Origin: Lamellibrachia columna
Taxonomy: Eukaryota; Annelida; Polychaeta; Sabellida; Siboglinidae
NCBI GenBank assembly: GCA_963662155.1
Contig: OY759267.1
Location: 38,860,278 to 38,924,277, forward strand
Length of the DNA: 64,000 nucleotides
Direction of reading: 5' to 3'
A program made the translations under genes and the position numbers. The notes under the pieces were generated by a model, which had not been told where the DNA came from, searched no databases, and saw only the letters and a list, made by a program, of their open reading frames with translations. Below are positions 38,488 through 51,000 of this stretch, one piece after another (within the stretch, counting starts at the first letter, position 1; each line of letters starts with the position of its first letter).

Positions 38488-38863
38488 GACAGAATGCTAT
38501 GTATGTATTAGAACATTATCTTGCTTTACGTTGCTCTGGTTCATTCAGCTGTATAAAAGAGTAGTTGGGTGTAGATACTGATGGATATGTGATCGAATAG
38601 TCTTTACGCAGTAATTGCGATGAGACTGAAAGCTTCCCAGAGAAGTTGAATTGGTTTAGTGAATGAATAGGTGTGTCGGGTGATGAACTGTAAGGCGCAC
38701 TGAAACCTCATGCGGTGTGGATACCGCGCTATACATGGCCGTGTATGTTTCTTCGAGTGTCCTTTCTCTTCCTGCTCGCGCGAACGGGGGTGTTTTCTTC
38801 TAGCAACTTTGAATTCACAATTCACGTTGCGTACACGTCTGTTATGCCTTTGATGTGATTCAG

Positions 38864-39079
38864 AATTACCGAATGTAGCACTCCGCAGACCAGCGTTCCA
38901 GTCTTCGATCAGAGGCGGCCGCCCTGCGTCATTAGCAGTCGACGGCAACAGAAACTCGAACAGTGAGGCCTTTCACAGCTGCAGCGTTATGCAAGCGAAT
39001 CCGAGAGCTTGGTGGGCCGTCGATCTGGGAGCCGTCTTTAATGTGAAGGAAGTCGCCATTTCACAACGTAATAGTTATG
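38864..39079 (+). CDS. F-type lectin domain, N-terminal exon, module E
   Basis: 216 bp, phase 1-1. Same protein as module D, including the AA exon start, at a constant offset of 2,503 bp. Confidence 0.88.
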
Positions 39080-39642
39080 GTAAGTTAAGAGAAGATCTTT
39101 TTTATGTCTCCGGTCATGCGACAGTAGTGGATGTAAAGTGGTGTGTCATTTAATGACTTGTGTAAGTTGATGTTTGTTTGTTTCACTGTGTGTTTTAAAA
39201 GGTTCTTGTGTAATTTAAATAACACATGCGTATTTACAGTATGTATACTTCAATTCATATTACTTGGTGCTGTAAATGCTGGGATTATAGACTAATAAAT
39301 AGAGATCTTCTCCCCACAGTGTACTATTAAAATTTCTAGACAAGTGAATCCAAAAGATTGTTATCCTGTCTGCATGTCGGGGTAAACGTAATTAAAATTT
39401 CTATGTTACTTTTTGTTTGGTGCTCATTTGAAGATGTGCCCGGTGGTCAAAATCGGAACATGAAAATCGCCCGGGCACATTGGATCACGCCTGAAAGAAA
39501 TTTGTACAGCATTCCGATTTTCATTAAGACTCGATCTATCTCCGATTGTTAACGAACAAAGTAGTATGTGATTCGTTAGTCGTCCAGTTGGTGGAAAGTT
39601 ATATGTTGAAATACTAGCAAAGAACAACATTTATGTTTGTAG

Positions 39643-39876
39643 TGGAATCACTGGCCAAATTCATCGTGGCTGCCACTAACGTTGACCCCGAGACCACGTC
39701 TCCGAGTCAATTGTCTCCTTCCAACTACGCCGTATGCGCCACTCGAATCGAGCCGATACCGAGGTCGACGACGATGACATTCCGATGTGACGTCTCCGGC
39801 CGCTACGTGTTTGTTCTCAGACAAGAGCCGATCATTAATTTCCAACTGTGCGAAGTGGAGGTCTATGGAGAAAAAC
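39643..39876 (+). CDS. F-type lectin domain, C-terminal exon, module E
   Basis: 234 bp, phase 1-1. Same protein as module D (RIEPIP). D and E look like the most recent duplication in the array. Confidence 0.9.
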
Positions 39877-40573
39877 GTACGTCACACTGAAGTGGTTACG
39901 CTTCTTGCCTACCCTTTACAAAATAAATCTATAACATTTTGGATAGATTATTCCATAGGATTTTTGCGGACATAGCTAGAGAATTTTCAGCATTCCATAA
40001 TTTTCTGTGCAACATTCTATTATATTATGTAGACGCCTATAAATCTCTATGTAATTGTATAGAGTTTTTATAGAATTAGTCAGATTTCCTTTGTTAAGGG
40101 GAGTCATTTATTCTCATAGTAGTTAAGTTGATGTTCTATTGCTCCAGCTTTCCGACCCATACATCAATGCTGAGATAGCCTTTGAATGAAATGTCTACAT
40201 TTTAATTTACACCCTCATGATATTTGATTTCCGTACGGTCAAAGGTTTGATGAAGTTAGCTTCGCCGCCGCTGTAGCCACGATGGCTCTGGTGGAATCGA
40301 AAACTAAGAGGGTATAACTATTCATATTCTTTGTTTCGTCTACATCATTCATAACTTTGCAATCGGTAATTATCAGATATTTCACCTAATCAATCAGTCA
40401 ACATACCAATATCGTCCAGGAATGTGTGAGTTAGAGCTGACTTAACGAAAACATTTTATATCATATTCATACATCTCACACAGATAGTATTGGCTGCCTG
40501 GAAGATATTGGTAACCCATATCCATTAACATATGTAGTACCCGAAGATATGCCACGTGGACTTCTTTACCAGA

Positions 40574-40773
<200 letters not shown>

Positions 40774-41150
40774 AGACAGAATGCTATGTATGTATTAGAA
40801 CATTATCTTGCTTTACGTTGCTCTGGTTCATTCAGCTGTATAAAAGAGTAGTTGGGTGTAGATACTGATGGATATGTGATCGAATAGTCTTTACGCAGTA
40901 ATTGCGATGAGACTGAAAGCTTCCCAGAGAAGTTGAATTGGTTTAGTGAATGAACAGGTGTGTCGGGTGATGAACTGTAAGGCGCACTGAAACCTCATGC
41001 GGTGTGGATACCGCGCTATACATGGCCGTGTATGTTTCTTCGAGTGTCCTTTCTCTTCCTGTTCGCGCGAACGGGGGTGTTTTCTTCTAGCAACTTTGAA
41101 TTCACAATTCACGTTGCGTACACGTCTGTTATGCCTTTGATGTGATTCAG

Positions 41151-41366
41151 AGTTACCGAATGTAGCACTCCGCAGACCAGCGTTCCAATCTTCGATCAGA
41201 GGCGACCGCCCTGCGTCCTTAGCAGTCGACGGCAACAGAAACTCGAACAGTGAGGCCTTTCACAGCTGCAGCGTTATGCAAGCGAATCCGAGAGCTTGGT
41301 GGGCCGTCGATCTGGGAGCCGTCTTTAATGTGAAGGAAGTCGCCATTTCACAACGTAATAGTTATG
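41151..41366 (+). CDS. F-type lectin domain, N-terminal exon, module F
   Basis: 216 bp, phase 1-1. SIRGD type, as B and C. Confidence 0.88.
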
Positions 41367-41929
41367 GTAAGTTAAGAGAAGATCTTTTTTATGTCTCCGG
41401 TCATGCGACAGTAGTGGATGTAAAGTGGTTTGTCATTTAATGACTTGTTTAAGTTGATGTTTGTTTGTTTCACTGTGTGTTTTAAAAGGTTCTTGTGTAA
41501 TTTAAATAACACATGCGTATTTACAGTATGTATATTTCAATTCATATTACTTGGTGCTGTAAATGCTGGGATTTTAGACTAATAAATAGAGATCTTCTCC
41601 CCACAGTGTACTATTAACATTTCTAGACAAGTGAATCCAAAAGATTGTTATCCTGTCTGCATGTCGGGGTAAACGTAATTAAAATATCTATGTTACTTTT
41701 TGTTTGGTTCTCATTTGAAGATGTGCCCGGTGGTCAAAATCGGAACATCAAAATCGCCCGGGCACATTGGATCACGCCTGAAAGAAATTTGTACAGCATT
41801 CCGATTTTCATTAAGACTCGGTCTATCTCCGATTGTTAACGAACAAAGTAGTATGTGATTCGTTAGTCGTTCAGTTGATAGAAAGTTATATGTTGACATA
41901 CTGACAAAGAACAACATTTATGTTTGTAG

Positions 41930-42163
41930 TGGAATCACTGGCCAAATTCATCGTGGCTGCCACTAACGTTGACCCCGAGACCACCTCTCCGAGTCAATTG
42001 TCTCCTTCCAACTACGCCGTATGCGCCACTCGACTCGAGCCCATACCGAGGTCGACGACGATGACATTCCGATGTGACGTCTCCGGCCGCTACGTGTTTG
42101 TTCTCAGACAAGAGCCGATCATTAATTTCCAACTGTGCGAAGTGGAGGTCTATGGAGAAAAAC
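41930..42163 (+). CDS. F-type lectin domain, C-terminal exon, module F
   Basis: 234 bp, phase 1-1. Same protein as module C. Confidence 0.9.
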
Positions 42164-42858
42164 GTACGTCACACTGAAGTGGTTACGCTTCTTGCCTACC
42201 CTTTACAAAATAAATCTATAACATTTTGGATAGATTATTCCATAGGATTTGCGGACATAGCTAGAGAATTTTCAGCATTCCATAATTTTCTGTGCAACAT
42301 TCTATTATATTATGTAGACGCCTATAAATCTCTATGTAATTGTATAGAGTTTTTATAGAATTAGTCAGATTTCCTTTGTTAAGGGGAGTCATTTATTCTC
42401 ATAGTAGTTAAGTTGATGTTCTATTGCTCCAGCTTTCCGACCCATACATCAATGCTGAGATAGCCTTTGAATGAAATGTCTACATTTTAATTTACACTCT
42501 CATGATATTTGATTTCCGTACGGTCAAAGGTTTGATGAAGTTAGCTTCGCCGCCGCTGTAGCCACGATGGCTCTGGTGGAATCGAAAACTAATAGGGTAT
42601 AACTATTCATATTCTTTGTTTCGTCTACATCATTCATTACTTTGCAATAGGTAATTATCAGATATTTCACCTGATCAATCAGTCAACATACCAATATCGT
42701 CCAGGAATGTGTGAGTTAGAGCTGACTTAACGAAAACAGTTTATATCATATTCATACATCTCACACAGATAGTATTGGCTGCCTGGAAGATATTGGTAAC
42801 CCATATCCATTAACATATGTAGTACCCGATGATATGCCACGTGGACTTCTTTACCAGA

Positions 42859-42971
<113 letters not shown>

Positions 42972-43349
42972 TAGACAGAATGCTATGTATGTATTAGAAC
43001 ATTATCTTGCTTTACGTTGCTCTGGTTCATTCAGCTGTATAAAAGAGTAGTTGGGTGTAGATACTGATGGATATGTGATCGAATAGTCTTTACGCAGTAT
43101 TTGCGATGAGACTGAAAGCTTCCCAGAGAAGTTGAATTGGTTTAGTGAATTAACAGGTGTGTCGGGTGATGAACTGTAAGGCGCACTGAAACCTCATGTG
43201 GTGTGGATACCGCGCTATACATGGCCGTGTATGTTTCTTCGAGTGTCCTTTCTCTTCCTGCTCGCGCGAACGGGGGTGTTTTCTTCTAGCAACTTTGAAT
43301 TCACAATTCACGTTGCGTACACGTCTGTTATGCCTTTGATGTGATTCAG

Positions 43350-43565
43350 AGTTACCGAATGTAGCACTCCGCAGACCAGCGTTCCAGTCTTCGATCAGAG
43401 GCGACCGCCCTGCGTCCTTAGCAGTCGACGGCAACAGAAACTCGAACAGTGAGGCCTTTCACAGCTGCAGCGTTATGCAAGCGAATCCGAGAGCTTGGTG
43501 GGCCGTCGATCTGGGAGCCGTCTTTAATGTGAAGGAAGTCGCCATTTCACAACGTAATAGTTATG
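43350..43565 (+). CDS. F-type lectin domain, N-terminal exon, module G (last)
   Basis: 216 bp, phase 1-1, GT donor. SIRGD type. Signature residues as in the other modules. Confidence 0.88.
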
Positions 43566-44128
43566 GTAAGTTAAGAGAAGATCTTTTTTATGTCTCCGGT
43601 CATGCGACAGTAGTGGATGTAAAGTGGTGTGTCATTTAATGACTTGTGTAAGTTGATGTTTGTTTGTTTCACTGTGTGTTTTAAAAGGTTCTTGTGTAAT
43701 TTAAATAACACATGCGTATTTACCGTATGTATACTTCAATTCATATTACTTGGTGCTGTAAATGCTGGGATTATAGACCAATAAATAGAGATCTTCTCCC
43801 CACAGTGTACTATTAAAATTTCTAGACAAGTGAATCCAAAAGATTGTTATCCTGTCTGAATGTCGGGGTAAACGTAATTAAAATATCTATGTTACTTTTT
43901 GTTTGGTGCTCATTTGAAGATGTGCCCGGTGGTCAAAATCGGAACATCAAAATCGCCCGGGCACATTGGATCACGCCTGAAAGAAATTTGTTCAGCATTC
44001 AGATTTTCATTAAGACTCGATCTATCTCCGATTGTTACCGAACAAAGTAGTATGTGATTCGTTAGTCGTCCAGTTGGTGGAAAGTTATATGTTGAAATAC
44101 TGACAAAGAACAACATTTATGTTTGTAG

Positions 44129-44362
44129 TGGAATCCCTGTCCAACTTCATCGTGGCTGCCACTAACGTTGACCCCGAGACCTCCTCTCCGAGTCAATTGT
44201 CTCCTTCCAACTACGCCGTATGCGCCACTCGACTCGAGCCCATACCGAGGTCGACGACGATGACATTCCGATGTGACGTCTCCGGCCGCTACGTGTTTGT
44301 TCTCAGACAAGAGCCGATCATTAATTTCCAACTGTGCGAAGTGGAGGTCTATGGAGACAAAG
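44129..44362 (+). CDS. F-type lectin domain, C-terminal exon, module G (last)
   Basis: 234 bp, acceptor TTTGTAG, donor ACAAAG|GTACGT, phase 1-1. It has SLSNF where A-F have SLAKF, and ends YGDK. SLSNF is shared with the minus-strand modules Y and Z, so G is the module that was copied in the inverted duplication. It joins in frame to the terminal exon at 46,393. No AC microsatellite follows it. Confidence 0.9.
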
Positions 44363-46392
44363 GTACGTCACACTGAATTGGTTACGCTTCTTGCCTATCA
44401 TTAGCATGACAAATCACCATATTTGTGTACAGAAGATTCTATGAGATTTTTGTGGACATAACCAAAGAATTTGTAGTATTTGTAGAATTTGTAGACATCT
44501 TTCTTCTTTAGCTGTTATTACAATATCATAGCCCTACACGTATATGATGGCGTATTACAGTTTACAAAATGCACATGTTACATACCATGATTAAAAATTA
44601 ACAAAGTATTCAACTTAGTCTTCGTTACATATGTCAATCTACCACCGAAATTATACGTTTATGATTTGATATAGCAAACATTGGTGATATAAAGTGATTA
44701 ACGGTAAATCCTGCCAGCAATTAGGAATAGTGTCATTAAGGGATAATTGTAACAACACACGTAGTATCATCCCGTTATCAATGCAGACAATGGCACATGT
44801 AAGATGTAAAGACTGCGTTACGAGGGGTGTAAGAAAGGCGGAGGAATATTACAAGTGGAGAGGTCATTTATATTGGCAACTAGAATCAAAAGGAAGCCAA
44901 GTCTAGTGATGCATAAAAATAGAGTGTAAATATTTAAATGCTAGTGAATAAACGTGATGCCTAATACTTTAATATAAAACTCTGCATACAGAACAAGTTG
45001 TTGCATCAATAGAATGTAAGTGGTTTCCCGGTTTTGTTAATTTGGCGATTGTATATAGGACGGAACACCACACACTGCAAATATTAAGCCACAAATATAC
45101 AATCCTTTCAGATATGTTGTAAGCAAATCTCTTTCCAATAAAGTTACAAAACATATTCATGATGTAAGTCAACAAAGCTGTTCATAATTGAATGCATATA
45201 ATAATGTTCAACGAATTAAAGAAGTAATTCCATCAATGTATACTGTATAATGCTATACGATATGTAATGTATGATGCTACGCTATTGCTACACTATATAT
45301 TTTCAAGATGAGCGTAGTTTTAGGGGGGTGTACATGCCAGTGGTACGAAGCGTGACAAGGGGGTGGGGGGGTGTACATGCCAGCGGTACGAAGCGTGACA
45401 AGGGGTGGGGGGGGGGGTGTACATGCCAGCGGTACGAAGCGTGACAAGGGGGTGGGGGTCTAACAAAACTAAAAAAATAGCATGACGTCTTTTATGGATA
45501 GCCACAAACGGAACATTTCGGAGGTATCGGAGTTTCCCTATCCCTATTCGGTGTGCTACCAAATAAACAACAATACTGGTGTGTCCATTGCATTCTCTCC
45601 TTTCTTATAAACAGAGCATACGCACGATCTGGCTTCTGTGCAAATACTCACAAATGTTTCATGTTGACCCTAATTAAAAGCATGTAATATAGCTTTTGAA
45701 ATACTGTGTCATATCCTAATAGTAGTTTGACGCTTAATTCCAGAATAACGGGAAAACACTGCAGAGGAAACAGTGGCTTGAAAGGTAAGAATGGAAAGCT
45801 GTAATCCAACTATAAATGTTGATGCATTTTCTACGCTGGATTATTCTTGTGTTAGACACCCCGAATGACAGTTTTAATATACAACTTTCAGAATGTGGAA
45901 CAGTGCATGTCCGCTCACTATTAATTTAAATTATGTAGTTCTTGTCATTCATTTAATGTACCCTGCCCAGTCCATGGTCAGGCAAAATAAATATGTTCTC
46001 CTTCAGTCATTTTGTTATTCATTAAGATCATCTCTTCTGGTATCAGATGAAGTGATTTTACGATATCAACATTTTCGAAAGATTGCATTTGAAATACAGT
46101 GTAACATAACTTATGAGTGGACTTTTAATGTATGTACTTAAATATGAGTAGTGAAAGAGAAATGTCACTTTTGGAAAATAGTATTTTCATCATACGATGA
46201 TTAGGCAACATGTGCATTGTCTCCAAACGTACACCAGTGATCTGTTGCATTACAAATATTGCCACAGTTTTGTTGTCTGAGTTTGGAAAACGTACGACTT
46301 TTTTAAACAAGTAAATGCTTCCTAAATGTTGCAATAACTGTTTTGTTTAATGGAAGTGAATTTTTTTTACATCGAACTGATCGTTGTTTCAG
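44363..46392 (+). other. Last intron of the lectin locus
   Basis: About 2 kb. Parts recur twice more, reversed, at 58,200-60,071 and 62,370-63,362. Short frames conserved among the copies (44,694-44,906; 44,969-45,175) probably just reflect the duplication. No other gene recognised. Confidence 0.6.
45328..45458. repeat. 43-46-bp tandem repeat with G-runs
   Basis: Three units starting GTGTACATGCCAG at 45,328, 45,371 and 45,417, joined by runs of five to ten G. The mirrored arm (about 59,015-59,075) and the third copy (62,565-62,625) each have one unit only, so the expansion happened here. G-quadruplex formation is possible. Confidence 0.88.
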
Positions 46393-46625
46393 GAGCAAGT
46401 CAACTGTCAGTAAGACTACTGGCGCTCGGTGGTCTGCTTGGAACCGCCATTCTCAAGTTCTACCGACAGCCGGGGCCGAGCACACAGTCGAACAATGACC
46501 GAAAAAGAAAACGAACACTAATCACACTGATAGCTATCGTAGTTCGCTTAGATACATCAACGCAATCAAATTATACGATGTGTTGCTTGTACGTGCTTTT
46601 AATGCACGATACTTTTGCCTTTTAG
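46393..46625 (+). CDS. Terminal exon of the F-type lectin gene with hydrophobic segment
   Basis: Acceptor GTTGTTTCAG, phase 1, so it continues module G as ...YGDK-GASQLSV. About 77 codons to TAG at 46,623. It contains a hydrophobic run (LLALGGLLGTAIL), then KFYRQPGPSTQ, a basic NDRKRKR patch and a second hydrophobic run (LITLIAIVV). The first run followed by basic residues could be a membrane anchor, but it is short (about 13 residues). The mirrored exon on the minus strand (58,110-58,183) keeps the hydrophobic run and stops soon after it. The conservation of acceptor, phase and run in both arms is the main argument that the exon is real. Confidence 0.6.
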
Positions 46626-46715
46626 TAAAACCGAAATTTACTTGTTATAAAACATGTTCAATTTGCCATCAATTTGCTACCATCGCTGACACACGATCTA
46701 CAACTTACTGTGTTA

Positions 46716-46721
46716 AATAAA
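46716..46721 (+). terminator. Candidate polyadenylation signal AATAAA
   Basis: About 90 bp after the predicted stop codon. The hexamer is conserved in the inverted arm (near 57,870, as TTTATT on the plus strand). A second AATAAA at 46,886 is not conserved there. Confidence 0.45.
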
Positions 46722-47636
46722 CTAAGATGTAAAGAACACATTTGACGGCACCGAAATTATATTAATATGTAGTGATCGTTATAGCTAAATGTGTTCTGTA
46801 TAGTGCTGCAGACATGTGAATGCCTTTATATGTCAACTCTGCCTAATGAAATCCGTATGCGAATATTTTATGTACACGTGCGCTTAATAAAGCAGTAGAT
46901 ATAGTGTAGTCTGCATGAGTAGACAATCATTTATGGGATTAGTTAAGCTTAGAATAGATACGTAAATACGTATTGTGTGTCTGCTCTGGTGCGTTTGTGT
47001 AGACACGTACACTTAATATTAATTTGGAAGCGGTTTTTTGTTGATGTATCAAGTCTTGAATAAACTAGTAGACGTTTTCTTTAATGCCTTTGTAATTTTT
47101 AATGGCTAGGCTAGCGCTGGGCCTAAAATCTGTTTAGCCAATTTGGCTAAAGGTTCAAATTTTCTTTAGCCAAATGAGATTTTGTTTAGCCATTTTTTTT
47201 AGCAGACACTAAGATGACAAAACGTCAAAATGCAAAACATGACATAAAAAAATGTGTTATGGCCTCGTAAAAAAAGAAATTAGTTTCTTGTCCCCGCCCA
47301 TTTCCTTTTTTGTCTCCGCCTCCTGTTTTATTTACTATTGAAAAAGATTATTTAAAAATTTTTTTCCGGTTCTGTGAAGAAATCTTTGTCGAAACAAAAT
47401 TTGCTGTACGGAGTACTGTTATACTCTTTCAGTTCACTCGTTATTCATCATACAAGGTGTAGGGATGTATGTGCATTCTACAGAATCTAAAATAAGATTC
47501 AAATGATGATGCCTTGAATTAAATAGTCTTGGCAGACTCATTTACAAAATTCCAGTCTCAATCAGTATAAATACCATTCAGGTGTATGCATGTGATACAT
47601 ACTAATGAAACCATGGCCAAACCTGCACATGACATT

Positions 47637-47844
47637 TATAAATATATTCAACATTGCGTTTGCTTCTTGTTTCTTTCTGGTCAATTTAAGTAGTGTTCCG
47701 GTGTAACAGGTATGTGCCATATTACATTTACGTAAATGTTTCTATAAATATATTCAACATTGCGTTTGCTTCTTTCTAGTCAATTTAAGTAGTGTTCCGG
47801 TGTAACAGGTATGTGCCATATTACATTTACGTAAATGTTTCTAT
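47637..47844. repeat. 106-bp direct duplication inside the transposon
   Basis: Copy 1 at 47,637-47,742 and copy 2 at 47,743-47,844, nearly identical, copy 2 four bases shorter. Confidence 0.9.
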
Positions 47845-48042
47845 TCATCTGCCATTCCCACTAAAAAGTAATGTATTTGACAATGGAATGGCAGGCTATA
47901 ATAGTAATATACATCATTGGCATGTTCTATATTGCATCGAAAAAAACTACAGCTTATCAACCACAGTGAACATCTAAGACATGGCGGCCATCTTCGAAAC
48001 TAATACCAAAAAATTCATAAATAATAAAGGCCTCCCTCTAAC

Positions 48043-48070
48043 TTAAAAAAGAAACTAGTTTCTTTTTTAA
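48043..48070. repeat. 28-bp perfect palindrome
   Basis: Self-complementary around AAACTAGTTT, flanked by A and T runs, within the transposon relic. Confidence 0.95.
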
Positions 48071-49084
48071 TAGGCTTAATATACGATATATTATATAAAC
48101 ATAATATACGTATATTAAACATATAGATAGTCACAAGAGAACATAACACCAATATAAATTAATATAACAACGTTTAATTATAAATATATAATACAAGAAA
48201 ATCGAGCACACACTGCAAATCTCCAACACTGAGAACGTCACCATGAATCATGATGATACAAGTGTCGCCCCAAATGTCCACCACCACTATTCTGGTCTCT
48301 GCGACAGTGTCCACCCGTTTCACTAAGAGTGAATCCGGGACGCTGTTCCTTCACCGTACAGATCTTGAAGGCTCTCATGAAAGCGTTCTTAGCTGTCGGG
48401 AGACGGTGCATCGCTTGCGTCAACACGGTCCGCCTATGGGCGATAATCGCCGAGTTCGCGTGATCGTTCGCAGTGACGAAGTCTATCTGTCTCTGGCGCT
48501 TCGGCAGTAACATCGATCTCCGGTGGTCTGCACATATATCGTGTTTTGCCAAGTCTTCTTGGGCTTGGCGCAGTCCTTCCCGGTGACAAACACGTTCTTG
48601 CTTTCGCGTGCACGCAAACTTTGCAGCGAAAGACGTGGCCTTTGCTATCGTGAATAAGCCACGCAAACGTACGAACCAGTCCGCCTTTTTTCTTTCCGCG
48701 ATCTTCGCCGGCCGAAGTACATTTACGAATCATTTTAACCGATAACGAATTTAAAAACTGCGAGGAAGTGAGCTCCCACATTTTAAGGTTATAATATTAT
48801 TTTGTAGCTGCCCAGCAGGATGCAAACTTTCGCTGAGAGCAATTCCATAATTGGCTTATCGCCGGGCAATTATAGATTAGGGGGTGCGAAAAACAATTCC
48901 ACGGATGGCGGGCAGCTATGATTCACGGGTTCACCGCCGCTTACACGACAATGCGCGTTAACATGATCGTAAATGCGTTTTGCCAAATTGGCGAAGAGTT
49001 TTGTTTTCCTTTCGCCAAATGGGAAACCGTTTCGCCTATGGCTCAATTGGCGATCGGCAGCGCTAGCCTAGAATGGGGCATAAG

Positions 49085-49370
49085 CGGTATTGAATACTGA
49101 ATAAAAACCAACTCTTCAGTAAAATACAGAAACACAAACTGACACGTTGTGGTCACATCATCAGACAAGAAGGAATTTATTAGATGGAATGGTTGACGGC
49201 AAAAGAGGCAGGGGATGATCAAGAGTCACATGGATACACAACTGCAAGACATGGTTAGCGAACATGAACTATGAACATCTGTTCAGAACGGCACAACGCA
49301 GACAGGGATGGCTTCCTAGAGTAGATATGACACCACAACCACATGATGATGATGATGATAATGATGGCGT
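49085..49370 (+). mobile_element. LINE C-terminal tail fragment in left arm
   Basis: Plus-strand reading with frameshifts: a KHKLTRCGHIIRQEGIY-like part, then MNYEHLFRTAQRRQGWLPRV followed by the GAT run near 49,345. Mirrored at 57,170-57,480. Confidence 0.7.
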
Positions 49371-49379
49371 AGATCAATC

Positions 49380-49705
49380 GATTCATGGCTCAAAATGCGC
49401 CTTTTCCATAACTACATTCATTATATATCCTTCAAGAAAGAAGAAATGTAGTTTTGTATTTAAGATAGTTTTATATTTATTTAGTCTTCAATATCTACTC
49501 TGCGAATCTGCACATCCAACACCTGGCGATAGAATTTCTTGCACAGCCATTGTAAAATCATTTCACCCCACAGAGTTGCCTACTTCCGGTCAACTAGTTA
49601 ACTATCATCGTTCTTTAATAAATGGACTCATAACAAAACGGACGCTCATTACGTGATTACTGCGATTTCAATATGGATAACTTGGGTTATTCCACCTCTG
49701 TGTAA
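49380..49705. other. Arm DNA, no gene
   Basis: Open frame 49,264-49,656 is the LINE tail read through into non-coding DNA. The mirrored region has a different frame structure. Confidence 0.5.
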
Positions 49706-49711
49706 TGACAC

Positions 49712-49800
49712 TTACCGCGGCCACGAATAAGACGCTTAGTACGCCCACAAACAAGATACTTGACACTTTGTACGGCCACGAACAAGACACTTTGTACGCC
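49712..49800. repeat. 24-bp minisatellite (reversed)
   Basis: Three to four units of the CACGAACAAGACACTTTGTA type, the complement of the family at 1,888-1,996. Confidence 0.8.
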
Positions 49801-50734
49801 ATGTGGCGCCCCTATTTTGATCAGGATCTATTTGTTTATGTAATTTAACCTTAGACCCCCGCTACATGAAACTTCACACCTTTGTGCGCTCGAAATCAGC
49901 ACTGTTAGGAGACAGTTGGTAACCCACTCACCACAAAACAGATTTACTTACTGACACTGACTGAATCGATACGTCACGGCGGCGGAGGCGGCGGCAATAG
50001 CAACACAACCATGTGTAATCAAAATTAAGTCAGGGGTGACCTCACACTTCCCGTTCCCTTTCAAACTGCCTGCATCGTATCTGTATAGTTAACATGTAAC
50101 ATGATATCCTATGATAATGCAGAGGTAAGTTTTATTGTAATAATAAAGACCACACATATCAGGCTAGTAGCGTGATTGATTTGGGAGGGGGCAGCGTTTT
50201 TAGAAAAAGTGGAAATCTTGGTGGGGTCCGGAAAAATGGGCTAATTTAGACCCATTTTTATTAATTCAAACATAACACCATATTTGTATAATTCAATTAA
50301 TGAATCGAATGCAAAGCGTGTCACAAGATTTGGTTCAAGTATTGGCGGGAAAACAAAGTGACTGGCCCGTGTCAAAACCTCAGGTGCATCAATGTAGGGT
50401 GGAACATAAACACAACAAGAACCGTGGATGATAATTGAGGATCCAATTGGAATCCCGTTTATAAAATAGGAAACAAGATAAATTTAACACATAACAGCAT
50501 ACAGTAAATACATGACGGCATGTAGTATTAATTCACACAGTTGGCAGCTCACCCAGCGAAGTAGCAATGAAAGGGGCGACGAACGAAAGAGCGTCACACG
50601 GAGCAATCGAGCGTGTTGTCAGAAGAATGGTTTGTGTCACACGAAGAAGCGCCGTAACGTGAAGTAGATGCGGCATACAACTCAATCACATGTTGTGACG
50701 GCGAGCGGGGTATCGTCACGCGGATCACACGAAC
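49801..50734. other. Arm DNA with dispersed repeat
   Basis: 50,110-50,320 is the repeat also found at 1,534-1,745. The remainder has no recognised content. Confidence 0.5.
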
Positions 50735-51000
50735 GAAGCTGCGAACGTGACGGCGGCAGCGGACGTGACGTGATGGTGGCAGTGAACGTGACGTGATGGC
50801 GGCTGCGAACGTGACGTGATGGCGGCAGCGAATGTTGACCTTACGGCGGCAGAGAACGTGACGTGACGGCGGCAGCAAACGTGACGTGACGGCGGCAGCG
50901 AACGTGACGTGACGGCGACAGCGAAAGCGACGTGACGGCGGCAGCGAACGTAACGTGACGTCGGCAGCGGAGCGACGAGACGGCGGCAGCGGACGTGACT
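50735..51000. repeat. GC-rich minisatellite, about 21-23-bp unit
   Basis: About 12 units of the type GAACGTGACGTGACGGCGGCAGC. Mirrored at 55,435-55,645 with a somewhat different unit number. The 185-codon minus-strand frame over it (50,594-51,151) is rich in Arg, Ser and Pro because of the repeat and is not supported as a gene. Confidence 0.9.

Larger units (their letters stand above)
47107..49070 (-). mobile_element. hAT-like DNA transposon relic, 1,964 bp
   Basis: Perfect 13-bp terminal inverted repeats, TAGGCTAGCGCTG at 47,107-47,119 and its complement at 49,058-49,070, with subterminal short inverted motifs (TTTAGCCAA..TTGGCTAAA; TTTGCCAAATTGGCGAA). The flanks TTAATGGC and AGAATGGG are a plausible degraded 8-bp target duplication, and the right arm of the palindrome holds the empty site (about 57,483-57,490). 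The minus strand at about 48,240-48,780 encodes a zinc-finger-like stretch (AWLIHDSKGHVFRCKVC), then GKDCAKPKKTW in a second frame and ADHRR in a third: the N-terminal TTF-type finger seen in hAT-related transposases and their ZNF862/KIAA1586-like derivatives. Frameshifts and missing catalytic parts make it dead. Confidence 0.75.

Noticed and set aside
44969..45175. Small conserved gene in the last lectin intron (three copies)
   Set aside because: The copies lie within duplicated DNA, the frames differ in length and direction relative to the lectin gene, and no protein feature is seen.
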